From: Varroa destructor
Taxonomy: Eukaryota; Arthropoda; Arachnida; Mesostigmata; Varroidae
Reading direction: 5' to 3'
Length of the DNA stretch: 64,000 nt
Assembly (NCBI RefSeq): GCF_002443255.2
Contig: NW_019211455.1
Span: 40,095,449 to 40,159,448, forward strand
The translations under genes were made by a program, and so were the position numbers. Positions within the stretch are counted from its first letter, which is position 1, and each line of letters begins with the position of its first letter. Under the pieces are notes generated by a model. The model saw nothing but the letters and a program-made list of their open reading frames with translations, was not told where the DNA came from and did not search any database. This document shows, one piece after another, positions 50,601 through 60,462 of the stretch.

Positions 50601-51945
50601 CTACTTTACATCTAGAATAACTGTATACTGTCCGATTGTTGTTGTTGTCATTTGTAACTTTTTTCCGGAAGAAATCCTGAGCCTTCCAAAGGGCAGTTCA
50701 TCACCGACTTCTGGCCCATCAAGCACTTCATCGAGTACCATTTTATCAACTATCGCTCCAGCCACAACAACAACAACCACGACAGCAGCTCCTTCAACAA
50801 CGTCATTTGCGATTCCATCTACAACCATCCCGTCCTCGACTACCGCAAGCTCTGGATCAGTGTTCGGGAGCGCGGGCAATGCTGATCTGGAAAATGACAC
50901 CGACGACGAAGATGACGGCGAAGACGATGACGAAGACGACGGGGATGATGACGGATCCGACACCGAGGGCGCTGGTGGCGTCCTTCACGGAAGAACGGGC
51001 GCAGCCGCTGAAGGTGGCGAGTCGACCGCCCTCGACGAGGATAAGTACCAGAGGGGCAATAAACCTGGGCCATCCGGTCATTTGCCCGACGGTAACGGCG
51101 TCGCGAGCAGTGACAATAGTCATGGCTATGATACTGCCCGAAGAAAGGAAACAGATGACGGAAAAAGCGGCAGCAGCGGGCCATCGCGAGGTGGCGGAGG
51201 ACAAAAATGGGATGCAAAAGGCGATGAAAGCCGGGAAAACAGCCAGGAGAACGATATCACACATGACAGTGATGATGATAATAAAATTTCTAGCGGTGAA
51301 GTGCTTTTGCGGCATAAGGCGACACAACGGCCGTCCACCCTGCTAGGCCAACCCGGTATACTGGTGGCCGTTATGGGGGGCGCCGTAGTCGGCCTCCTGC
51401 TCGCGATCCTGTGTGTGATGTTCGTTGTGTACCGAATGCGCAAGAAGGATGAAGGATCATATCCACTCGGAAAGCGTTAGTATTCTTTATCTTTCTAGTA
51501 TTATTATCATCATCAGACTATCCTCTTATTAGGTTGGCAATAGGCTGGTAAAGAGAGGTGTACGTGTATAGCTTATCGATACTAAATGTGGAACAAACTT
51601 GTATTAATTATACTGAGACGGAACGGAAGTCGGGAAAGATTAAAATAGCGTTTCAAAGCCTGTTAAATTTTTTATTGTTACTGAATTACATACTAACTGC
51701 AGTAACCCCAACAATCGATATATAAAAGACTGGTAAAATTTGATTAGTATTCAAGAATTATCCAAGATACCTGTTTCCTAGTGAGCCGGAATAGGGTCAT
51801 CAGCATTACCTTTCTGTTTTAACATCTATTTTCATCGTTTTTTTCAATCATTCTCATGCACATTATAGGCAACCATGATGATCACTTCAGCACTCATCGG
51901 AGGAACTACATGAGGCCCTCAGCCAATAAGGAGTTCTACGCCTGA
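41594..51945 (+). CDS. Sdc: Syndecan (spliced, 4 visible exons, 5' end not found)
   Basis: Join of 41594-41692, 46133-46904, 50672-51475 and 51869-51945: 1752 nt, 583 residues plus stop. Syndecans are single-pass heparan-sulphate proteoglycans that act as matrix and growth-factor co-receptors; in flies Sdc works in Slit/Robo signalling. Seen here: three acidic Ser-Gly sites (residues about 81, 121, 226), Ser/Thr-rich mucin-like blocks, a membrane helix (about 519-544) with GGAVVG, the C1 motif [10 protein letters not shown] (545-554), and C-terminal EFYA (580-583) followed by TGA. These features together identify the family without doubt. Intron phases are 0, 1 and 1 and match at every junction. 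The first visible exon starts in phase 0 with no signal peptide, so at least one upstream coding exon is missing. The visible part is longer than vertebrate syndecans (about 200-440 residues) because of the expanded ectodomain. Orthology to Sdc is inferred from family membership. Confidence 0.95.
42060..42165. repeat. Very A+T-rich stretch in syndecan intron
   Basis: About 105 nt nearly free of G and C, with TTTAATATTTTTC and AAAAATATATTATT runs. It resembles matrix-attachment or unwinding-type sequence; function unknown. Confidence 0.75.
44915..45594 (-). pseudogene. Two adjacent minus-strand open frames inside a syndecan intron
   Basis: Minus strand, 45594-45352 (ATG start, 80 residues, [15 protein letters not shown]...) and 45343-44915 (142 residues, ending SSSRKVE), nearly contiguous but in different frames with stops between. 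The pair would be consistent with a decayed nested gene or mobile-element fragment broken by a frameshift, or with two chance frames. No domain is recognised in either. The first frame contains a microsatellite-like run of Thr codons. Confidence 0.15.
46133..46904 (+). CDS. Sdc: Syndecan exon B: glycosaminoglycan-attachment ectodomain
   Basis: A 772-nt exon, phase 0 in and phase 1 out. The acceptor is a pyrimidine run ending TTTTTGCAG at 46132. The donor is ACAG then GTGGGT at 46905. It codes 257 residues plus one base. Three Ser-Gly dipeptides sit in acidic context, the usual heparan/chondroitin sulphate signal: [10 protein letters not shown] (Ser codon 46274), DIEGSGDM (46394) and DYEGSGTSE (46709). 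A basic N-terminal part (VSKRD, SSKRKE) precedes them. A Ser/Thr-rich mucin-like block (about 46530-46660) is followed by the acidic block [17 protein letters not shown], and the exon ends in another acidic run ([15 protein letters not shown]). An in-frame ATG at 46112 lies in the intron's pyrimidine tract and is not a credible start. Confidence 0.92.
46905..50671 (+). other. Syndecan intron between exons B and C (3767 nt)
   Basis: A phase 1 intron. It holds a run of 12 C (47605-47616) and overlapping open frames on both strands around 47.5-48.9 kb (up to 155 codons) with no recognisable domain. These sit in a locally G+C-richer patch where long chance frames are expected. No additional syndecan exon is evident. 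Confidence 0.75.
50672..51475 (+). CDS. Sdc: Syndecan exon C: mucin-like/acidic ectodomain, membrane helix and C1
   Basis: An 804-nt exon, phase 1 at both ends. The acceptor is CCGGAAG at 50671; the first two bases AA complete a Glu codon with the G that ends exon B. The donor is AAAGC then GTTAGT at 51476. In order it codes a Ser/Thr block with seven consecutive Thr (ACA/ACC/ACG codons near 50761), an acidic block (about 50890-50960) almost all Asp/Glu, a Gly/Ser/charged linker, a juxtamembrane Ser-Gly (ISSGEVLL, Ser codon 51292), a 26-residue helix (51355-51432) with the GGxxxG dimerisation pattern, and the invariant C1 motif [10 protein letters not shown] (51433-51462). C1 binds ezrin-type and Src-pathway proteins in known syndecans. 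The open frame extends upstream to an ATG at 50458, but that part is intronic on phase grounds. Confidence 0.96.
51476..51868 (+). other. Syndecan intron between exons C and D (393 nt)
   Basis: A phase 1 intron that splits an Arg codon (C then GC). It begins GTTAGT and ends CATTATAG after a pyrimidine-rich stretch at about 51819-51858. It separates the conserved C1 motif from the variable and C2 part of the cytoplasmic tail. Confidence 0.85.
51869..51945 (+). CDS. Sdc: Syndecan exon D: variable region and EFYA C terminus
   Basis: The terminal coding exon, 77 nt. The acceptor is CATTATAG at 51868 behind a T-rich tract. The first two bases GC complete an Arg codon with the C ending exon C. It then codes [20 protein letters not shown] and EFYA, with stop TGA at 51943-51945. 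EFYA is the C2 motif of all syndecans and binds PDZ proteins such as syntenin and CASK. The variable region is rich in His and Arg and lacks the ALDEPKR stretch common in fly and nematode syndecans. Confidence 0.95.
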
Positions 51946-52610
51946 TTGAGCTGTGGTTGAGCGCCAATAGCAGCCTTCAGCATTTCTTCCCCAAATAGAG
52001 AAAAAAAAAAGAGAATTTCAAGCGCAACCGCAAAACATTCGTGCACCCGCGTATCAACATGTACATCATCACCTGCCGTCTCCAATGCCTATGTACACAT
52101 ATATATATATATACACATGGATATGCCGAATCACAGCACTCGCGTGTACGACCATGAATCACCTATCCACTGCTTGCCGGGTAGTCCACTTCTTCGTTTT
52201 ATAGCAGTTACAACATATGGCACAATCAGGTGTGACCTTGAGGTAACCCCAAAGGGCATTCATAAAATATATAAAGCTCACTGATAGAGAAACCATAGGC
52301 GTAATCCGGTCACTGCGCGAACAGGCCTGCGGCCCAAAAATGAGTTGATAATTTCACTGTCATCGAACTGAACATAGAACGACAAAAGTAGACAGGAACA
52401 AAAAGGAAAAAAACACGCGGAACCTGTAAATATGAGAGGACTTCTTTGACCCACTGGGAGCTGCCGTTATGCCATAAAAGATCTAGACCTGACATTGTCA
52501 TACCTCTTGTAAAACTCAAATCTTTCGATTCCGGTCGAAGTTTATTTCTGCCGCAGCATGAAGACAAAAGATCTCCGTGAAGAACAATAAACCATCATGG
52601 TACCATCATG
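51946..52610 (+). other. Proximal 3' untranslated region of syndecan (end uncertain)
   Basis: Sequence immediately after the syndecan stop. It carries a (TA)n tract at about 52099-52112 and reaches the first plausible AATAAA at 52586. The true 3' end is not determinable here; further AATAAA copies downstream, for example 53197-53202, could give longer forms. Short open frames on the opposite strand (52310-52567, 52675-52866) look like chance. Confidence 0.45.
52586..52591 (+). terminator. Candidate poly(A) signal AATAAA for syndecan
   Basis: First exact AATAAA after the syndecan stop codon, about 640 nt downstream. No clear GU-rich element follows within 40 nt, so the assignment is weak; another AATAAA occurs at 53197. 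Confidence 0.3.
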
Positions 52611-54613
52611 CAACTTCCAGGATATCTACCACAAGCTTCGATTTGATATGGCTTCATAAACGCATCAAAAAAAGCTAGCACAAAGACAAAGAAGATGAAA
52701 AATTATGTACCGTCGAAGTGAAACCAAAAAGAAGAAATATGAAAAAAGCTCTTAATGAGATAGAAATTCGGGGCCTCACGAGCAAATGTCTAGATGACCC
52801 CGATTTGTTGCTGTCACTGTTGGCTGCGACATAGAACCCAGCTATTAACAGACAGATGCATAGCAAAGTATAAACGCATGCTCGTGCTAAGCAAAAATAT
52901 AGAAAAAAAAATGTAATATAATTATATGAAAATTATAGCAAAATAGGGCAGACGCTACTCAGTGATTACGCTTGAATTCTACTCTTGCAGATAGTCGGAA
53001 TTATCCATTCTGGCCAGTTACGAAGTGAGTGCGATGATAAGTCGCTTACCATAAGCAACTCTACAATATCGACTCTGTAAACGATTTTAAGTTGTACGTA
53101 ACCGGAGCCGAGCCCTTACATGGTAACTTATTGGAGTCGTATGGTGGCAATTTACGGGTTATTTGGTAGACATGCAGGTTGATTGAGAGGCCGGGAAATA
53201 AAAGTTAAGTCACTAATTTTAACATGAGCTCCCTCATTGATTAAATTCGAGTTGGCCCCTCTACCGTTACGGCTGTTGGTTCACTTCGATTCTTTTTCCT
53301 TTGATTCGTTCTTGTTACTGCAGTGTCGTATCACATATAAAGTATTTAACATTCACGTAGCCACTATCCGAGATAATCGGCGCATGACAGGCGCTGGTTG
53401 GAATTGAAATCAATGCATATCATAAAAGCTGCAGACATTTTATTATAACAATTTAGAAAAAAAAAAAAACAATAATTTTAAGCATCAATGATCTATTATC
53501 GCGTCCCACCTATATAGCAATGTTGGTGATCAAAAAAAGAACCGCTCCTCTAATTAAAACCTACTTTCGGAAGTGATATTTCCTAGCATATGAGCTTCTC
53601 TTCTAAACAACCCGCCCAAATCCACTAGCCAAGTCAGGCGCAGCCTCTATCCCTGAGACGGCGATAATTATTGTTCGAAACGAAGAACGAAGAAGACGGA
53701 ACCCCTTAAAAGCGAGTCGAAAGTCCGCAGTCGCAGAGAAGAAGTTATGGTAAGCAAGAACAAGACTGGCGAGCGTGCAATGATTAGCGTGAGAGATAAG
53801 TTAGTCTTGCCAACGTCACATGTATAGTTTGTGAGAAGATCAATCAGGGATGGGCGTACAGGTAGGCATCACAGATAACGGTAAGCGTCGTATCATCACC
53901 AGTCCATAATGATACATAAATGAAATTTCAAAACAAGTTACAGTTCTTAATACTCGTTTCTATAACATTGTCAAATTACTAGTGCACCAGTTTCCTTGCC
54001 TCTTCCAGCCGTTTCCTTTACCCTGACTAGCCCTAGCCCAACAGTACCGCACGGATATCTCTGTACACTTAGGTGTATTAATAACGCGAGCAATGGGAGA
54101 TACTTAAATAGGCGCCTATGCCTGTTTCCGGATTTCTTGTACGAGCGTCAAACTGACAAATATGTCCTGTTAGGGGTGCCGGTATAGGAGCAAATTAGCG
54201 GAGGACGAGAACCTCGGTAGAGCGTGACCAGGGTATGGAATGACAATATTCGGTTGTAAATGAAAGGAAGTGGAATATGTAATGCTGATGGTGCGCCGAA
54301 CCGTAACTTTTAATACAAATTATAATGGAGTGGTATATACGATAACTATGATTGAGATGAAAGATTTCCAAGGCGTTTAGTAATCCAGGTTGTCGGTTGG
54401 CGTTGACTGATATTGTGTTCACTATCTTCTCTCGAACAGAAAGGATTGCAAACAAAGGATTCCACTCCTGATTAGTGATGAGTGTCGATAATCTTATCCG
54501 ATCTAATCTAGAGACGAAACCGTAAGACAGCCAGCACAATAAGAACGATAAATTGATAATATTTTACTGGAATGAGGAGTTTTTCCTCGTTGACCGTATG
54601 CGTGACCGACACA

Positions 54614-54632
54614 TTATATATATATATATATA
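54614..54632. repeat. (TA)n microsatellite
   Basis: About nine TA units. Similar short runs occur at 54875-54888, 55186-55201, 57461-57478 and 45892-45909. Confidence 0.93.
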
Positions 54633-56160
54633 GCAGAATAGTAGAGATACACTGAAGGGAAAAAAGCAACTGGGTGGCAAAATTGGTGGCAAATGCAGTC
54701 TGAATAATGATGATAACAACAACAGTAATGCTGATGATGAACATGAAAAATGTGGTAAATCCATCATTTTTAAAGGAACGGATACAACCACGTGTAGCAT
54801 ATCAAAAGTGACGAAACAACTGAAACCCCATATATATATGTATGATGACACTATGTATGAAGGGGAATAATAACGTATATATATATATTATTAGTATAAG
54901 ACACAAGTAAATGAATAGAAATATGTATACATGAACATATAAAATGAAATGAAAAGTTGAAGAGTAGGCCATGCGAGCGAAGGACAGGACTGATACAGAC
55001 GACGAAGTAATGTATTTGACACAGGAAATCCAGACGATCACGATGCTTGATAGTTTCAGTTACTAAACGGATGGGCATAAAATAAGAGCGAAAGGAAACT
55101 GGGCTACAAGTAGCTCAGTAACAGAAGAACCACGAGACACAATCAAAGCCAGTGTAGTGGAAAAGGCTCCTCTAATATAAGGAGAATATATATATATATA
55201 TTAAAACCAGAGAACTTCAACATTAACACATACGGAAAAACATGCGGTGTGAGAAAATACTTTAACATTAATAATACTCGACTCGAATTGGCCTTAGTTG
55301 TTTGGACGTCATAAGCTGTCGAAAACTGAATGACCTGAAGCCTGAATCGGCGGGAGTGCATATTTTCGTGTCGTAAGCTCCACTATTTATTTATCGACGT
55401 TTCACGGGCGCCCTATCTCAAAATCCTTAAATAGCATCAGGAGACGAGCTTGAGAAGCGCTCGGTAATGAAAAAATGGTGGTGTATTTTCCAACCGTAAC
55501 TTCGTTCTACCGCCCAAATTTGCAACAGATATCGATAATGATGATGAATATCTACCTACACACGATAATATCAATCGACCGATAAGAAGTTTTCGAACGA
55601 ACTGAGCCTCACAACTGTGAAGACATAAACCGCCAGAACGGCGGTATTCGAATAAGATCAATCGACGCTCTCGATAATCCGAATAGGCGGAACAGGACCG
55701 GAATTAGACCCATCTTTTTGTTGGTGATAGTATTATTACATGATGACGTCAAACATTTGACAACTAGTTCAAGCTAGGTTTCTGTGTTAGTAACTTTTGC
55801 TAGTAGTAATAAACAAACGTAATCATACAACTGCGATAACACCGGTAGAAGGAATACATTATTTTTTTTTAACGTTGTTGTCACACTTCGGAAATGCTCA
55901 GCGTTCGGTCGTTACGGCCAACCTGTTACATGTTGGATTTCTGCCGTACTAAGAGCATATCAGATTATAATTGTTCGTAACGATTTATGCCTAGAGCCGT
56001 CAGCTTATAAATGTGAACTAGAACATGGAAAATGTGCAGACCTATTCTGCAAATGCAGAATAAAATAAATATACTTACAAAGTATGTTTAACGTAGACGC
56101 CATCATACTGAGCGATGCACGCTAGAAATACCACTGCCGTTCGGTCATAAGATAAATTTT

Positions 56161-56205
56161 AAACACGCACACACACATAAACACGCACGCACACACACAC
56201 ACACA
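56161..56205. repeat. (CA)n microsatellite, imperfect
   Basis: CA-rich run with GCAC and ATAAA interruptions; the cleanest part is about 56189-56205. Confidence 0.93.
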
Positions 56206-56582
56206 GGCACATATAAACACGTATGCTACGCTAATCTAGGTCGTTGTCGTTTGATCTGTCCAAATTTTATTCCCAGGCAGGTCATGAAACCGCTTCAGGT
56301 GTTTCGATTTGTCGTGTAAACGCTCTGTATATATAAACAAATCATAATACTGCTAATACTATTGACTGAATAATGCTGACGACGCCGTCAATATATTAGA
56401 ACAGGATATGTTCGTGTGATGATTGGACAATAATACTTTAACTAAAAAACTTATCAAATGGCAAATACAGGGAGCAAAAGCATCGCTTGGAAGTTAGTAC
56501 ACAAAAGGTACGAGAGGAAAAGTCAGCTTCAATAAGACACACACAACTATGACAAATAGCAACCTGGAACATAATAATTAAC

Positions 56583-56628
56583 TATATATATATATATACA
56601 TAGATATATAGATATATACATATATATA
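56583..56628. repeat. (TA)n microsatellite with GATA/CATA interruptions
   Basis: TATATA blocks separated by TACATAGA and similar variants. Confidence 0.93.
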
Positions 56629-57080
56629 CCATAGGTGCATAGACCGAAACACTGCACTAGTAACACCGCTACGGGCACCGCTACTCAATAATGAAATATC
56701 TCTTTCCTAGTGTTTATAATCGTGGCAACAGAAGACTCACCGCTGGCATTCGAATTTCCGCCGTGATACGGTCTGCATATACCCATATAATTAAAACAAA
56801 CACACACGAGCCTTAAAACTCTAGAGGATTTGACAAATATTGATGTCACTTTGTAATCGAAGCCCGATCTCTAAGCGAACTAATGATTTTTATTTGACCG
56901 GGAATCGTCACAGCGAACGAGATAAAAGTGTTTATATTGAAGACACGCATAAGCGGCTTACCATAGCACTGCGAAATAGAACCGTTGTTTAGGGGGCCCC
57001 CAATAACTGTACGTTTAGGTAACTGTAATAACTTAACATATAATTGTTATAGTGTTTCGTTGTCGCAGTAAAGTGCTACC

Positions 57081-57090
<10 letters not shown>

Positions 57091-57122
<32 letters not shown>
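57091..57122. repeat. (TA)16 microsatellite
   Basis: The longest uninterrupted TA run seen on the left side of the gap, preceded by TATGTGTG. Confidence 0.97.
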
Positions 57123-57125
<3 letters not shown>

Positions 57126-57785
57126 ACAAACATTATAACTATCATTATTATTACGATCTCGAAATACAGGTACATAAGATGAACGAAACAATAACTGATG
57201 ATGAGTCTAACTATATATAAGTACATATATTACCTAGAGCACACTTGAACATGAGTGTATAATACCTGGACATAAGGGCGCTCTGGCACACGTTATCCAG
57301 ATTAACAAAATAAGACCATAAGGAGAAGTCAATGCACTGCAGAAGACGCAGTTTTATCGTCCGAATTATATTGGTCATCTGCTAAAAGTTCTGAAAAATC
57401 AAAGCAAAATCGGCCCATATTGATAATGTACTCTGTACTGTCGACGACATGACACTTAAATATATATATATATATATAGGTAATAATTAATTATGATCCG
57501 ATTATAACCCTAGACACGATAAGGAACAGCACTTCTATAAGTCGATGGCACATTTGTTGTCTTTTGATCTGATCGTCTAAGGATTACGCTGAAGATTATA
57601 AAATGATGACAAGAATACTAATTGTAATAATAAATATATATGTATGTAATAGAGAAACAATAAAATGGGATGAATAATTAAGTATTGATGATTGAAGCCT
57701 GCTTGTAATAATAAGGCTTGGTCAGGTGTGAAGAACTGATACCGACATTATCAACAAGGGAATTCATGACAATTGCAGAAATAAT

Positions 57786-57830
57786 TATTAGTAATAATAA
57801 TATTATATTTACTATTATTATTATTATTAC
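57786..57830. repeat. (TAA)n/(ATT)n microsatellite
   Basis: TTAGTAATAATAAT passes into ACTATTATTATTATTATT, so the two halves are inverted relative to each other and could fold back. Confidence 0.9.
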
Positions 57831-58985
57831 TGTATTATATATACATCCATATATAACACAAACGATGATGAAAAGATATCAGCAATCTGAAGATGCGGGG
57901 TTGATTTAAGCTTATTCGAATCGCTATCGACAGACGACGTAAATAAAAGCTAAATGAATAAAACATTGTGAGAATTGCGGGGAAAGTAAAATCAACGAAA
58001 TTGAGTTAAGACTGGCCCATGACGACAGTACGATTATAAACGAGAGTAGTATGAAGAGGCGCTTGAGTTTCCCCCGGTGACGCGGGGGAAGGGCACGTAC
58101 GGTAGTCCCGCGTTATATCACACACATGTACCACATGATACACATGTATCAAGAAGGCCGTGGGCTAAAAATTTTAAAGAAGTGTTCAGAGAACAAGATG
58201 ATGGTGGTGAAGTTGAGTTGATGACCGGTGATGATCGAAGAACAGATAATTGTAACAATGGAGACGATGATTACAATGGGATGGCAAGCGTTATTTTTCT
58301 AATGTTTTGTGCCATTACGGTGACAAAAATAACAGTAATAATTATAACAATAATGAGAGAAGAAGTAACGAAGTGGATAAACACAAAATGGTGATGATGA
58401 TGATGATATGGCGGAATAAATGAAAATCGAGGCGACGAAAATGACGAGCACAGCGACGATGCACGAGGTAAAGATCATACGAATCATATTCAACCGAAAA
58501 AGCTTGCTTGACAAGTGGTTCAAGGGAAAGTCTCAAAAACTTATTGATTTTGGGTTACTCAATCCATTTATATTTTTTCTCTTTTTTTTTTTTTTTTTAT
58601 TATTGAAAAAAAACATTCTACTTTAAGTTAACTTGCGGTTACTAACATAAATAGATAAACGGCTTGAAAAGTGTAAAACTTTTTAAAGTCTAAGCATACT
58701 AGATCTTTTTTTAATTAAAAATTGATCTATTATTCTTATACTAAATGCATCTCTAATTAGACGTGTATAAACGGAATGAAACTACTAATAAGGCTGTTTC
58801 CCGAAAGAAGACAGTAAAAAGTGTTACAATTATTATACAGAAACATAGCAGCTGAAAGGAACGAATTAAGTCCAAGAAATTGGCACCAATCGATTTATGG
58901 CTGAATTGCTATCCAGCAGCTTCGATGACAGCTGGTCCATATTAACCGGTTATACATAGACCTGGATAATTTTATATATATATAT

Positions 58986-59085
58986 NNNNNNNNNNNNNNN
59001 NNNNNNNNNNNNNNNNNNNNNNNNNNNNNNNNNNNNNNNNNNNNNNNNNNNNNNNNNNNNNNNNNNNNNNNNNNNNNNNNNNNNN
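58986..59085. other. Assembly gap (100 N)
   Basis: Exactly 100 N, a conventional placeholder for a gap of unknown size. The left edge is a (TA)n run (about 58973-58985), so a long dinucleotide repeat probably broke the assembly. An open frame on the minus strand across 58895-59350 is an artefact of reading through the N. Confidence 0.99.
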
Positions 59086-59171
59086 AACGTAAAAAAACGC
59101 CTGATAAAAGCAATTCATAGTAACCACGATAAGATAACAAAAGAACGTTGAAGAAGATGGCTGTAAACGCA

Positions 59172-59224
59172 GATGATGACGACGACGATGATGATGATGA
59201 TGATAATAATAATAATAATAATAA
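59172..59224. repeat. Compound (GAT/GAC)n-(AAT)n microsatellite
   Basis: GATGATGAC units pass into GAT and then AAT repeats. On the minus strand it reads as a Ser-rich run, which inflates a frame crossing the assembly gap. Confidence 0.96.
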
Positions 59225-59495
59225 AAATAACATGTTTTCTCGTAATAAAAAATAAGTAAAAAGCGTTTTCAGTAAGCAAGGAGAATCTACGATCAGTTTA
59301 CAATATATTCTCAAAATTTTTCTCTGTCCATTTCCACTAATTTGAAACAATGAAGCAGTAATTTATAGAAAGTTTGCTCGATTTCACAAAGGACATGACA
59401 TATTAAATTCAAGTAAGGATTACCGAACAATCGGCACGTCCGCTGAATTGTGTTTTTGTTACCGAAATACGTGTTCTCTCTGGATAACGTTTCAG

Positions 59496-59871
59496 AGAAT
59501 ACTGCGACGCGGCACGACCAGTTCGAAATGCCTGGAAAATCGATGGAAATTCGGTGGAAATCGATGACAGTAATCTTCGGAACTACTACGAAAATAACGA
59601 CAAGCTTCCAGCATCAAAGTTCGAACAAAATTTTCGTGCACATAAAGAAAAAATTAGTGAAAAAGATATTGTGCAGTGTAGCTGCGAGGAAGCACAATTG
59701 GGTCATGCTTATGGGACGATCTATACCTGCGTCAGATATAACTATTCTCTACAATTTCTTTCTGCTCCGGAAATCTCGAGCAATGAACGCTATTCATTAA
59801 CCTGTAACCACGAAATGTACAGTGCAAAGTTTTGTATCCGGTATTGGCTCATATTGCTGGCTTTCTGGTGA
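59496..59871 (+). CDS. Candidate exon, cysteine-containing protein, unassigned
   Basis: An open frame of about 125 codons starting right after a plausible acceptor (pyrimidine-rich, ending GTTTCAG at 59495) and closing at TGA 59869-59871. A GT at 59841 (CCG then GTATTG) could be the donor. The predicted segment is mixed and soluble-looking, with six cysteines including a CSC pair (IVQCSCEEAQLGHAYG), which would suit a secreted protein. It begins shortly after the assembly gap, so upstream exons could be missing. Not recognised. Chance remains quite possible in this A+T-rich region. Confidence 0.25.
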
Positions 59872-60253
59872 ACACACCACGTGGCCATTGTCCGGTTTCG
59901 AACCTAAACATTTTTAGATGTCCCTAGGCTTATCAATTAAGGACTAAACGTCTACACAGTCACGCGAAACTGATGACCACCCTTATGCCATCTAGTTGTT
60001 TCATCGATAATGATCAGGTCAAGATAATTGAAGATGGCGTAACTACTCCAGAGCTTTGTACGTCCTAGGTCGCTTGTAGATATACGACGCCGTCCGCCTG
60101 CATGTGTTAGACGCCTTACATGCTTTTGAATGGCCTTTCGACATGTGAGGCAAGTCATCATTGTAGCAACTTAGGCCATAATGGTTACGATGTGCATAGA
60201 ACCTGTGGTTCTAGCCGATCGATCCGATTGAATAAGCCACTTTACATTGCCAG

Positions 60254-60462
60254 ACATCAAAAGAAATTCGGTGTGGTATGCTAATGATACTTTCGAAACC
60301 CTCATTGCAAGTAAAGGTGCAGAAGTCAACTATATGTACATGTATACAAATCTGTTGAGTCAAAATCAGGCTCGATTCATTGGTGATTTGCTGGACGTAT
60401 CGGGACAGAACTTGAGGCAGATTTTCTTTTCTTTTTTTTCTAGTAGAAATCGGTTCTTATAG
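60254..60462 (+). CDS. Candidate exon downstream of 59496, unassigned
   Basis: An open frame after a pyrimidine-ended acceptor (TTTACATTGCCAG at 60253), coding DIKRNSVWYANDTFETL, then a segment with NLLSQNQARFIGDLLDVSG, and stopping at 60460-60462. Purine-any-pyrimidine codons looked commoner here than in the other unassigned frames when counted by eye. The acceptor at 60253 needs a phase 1 partner. The donor proposed at 59840 is phase 2 and would need the weaker AG at 60263. So the link to the previous candidate is unproven. Confidence 0.22.

Larger units (their letters stand above)
52611..58985. other. Microsatellite-rich flank, no recognisable gene
   Basis: Beyond the first candidate syndecan poly(A) signal. 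It is dominated by (TA)n, (CA)n, TAA/ATT and GAT repeats, with an A/G-leaning + strand over about 54.2-58.5 kb that places most open frames (up to 114 codons, 54195-54539) on the minus strand. Those frames read as hydrophobic or Ser-rich low-complexity protein and look spurious. Confidence 0.6.

Noticed and set aside
50601..50963. Minus-strand Ser-rich frame of 120 codons
   Set aside because: It is the antisense image of the syndecan Asp/Glu and Thr codon repeats; poly-Ser comes from GTC/ATC read backwards.
50807..51346. Frames of 100-180 codons overlapping syndecan exon C on both strands
   Set aside because: Shadows of the syndecan frame, which alone has the membrane helix, C1 motif and matched splice phases.
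54195..55661. Series of minus-strand hydrophobic frames
   Set aside because: They follow from the A/G-leaning + strand and TA repeats (Tyr-Ile runs); no conserved motif.
58895..59350. Minus-strand frame of 151 codons
   Set aside because: It reads through 100 N and a GAT/AAT microsatellite, so it has no meaning as a protein.
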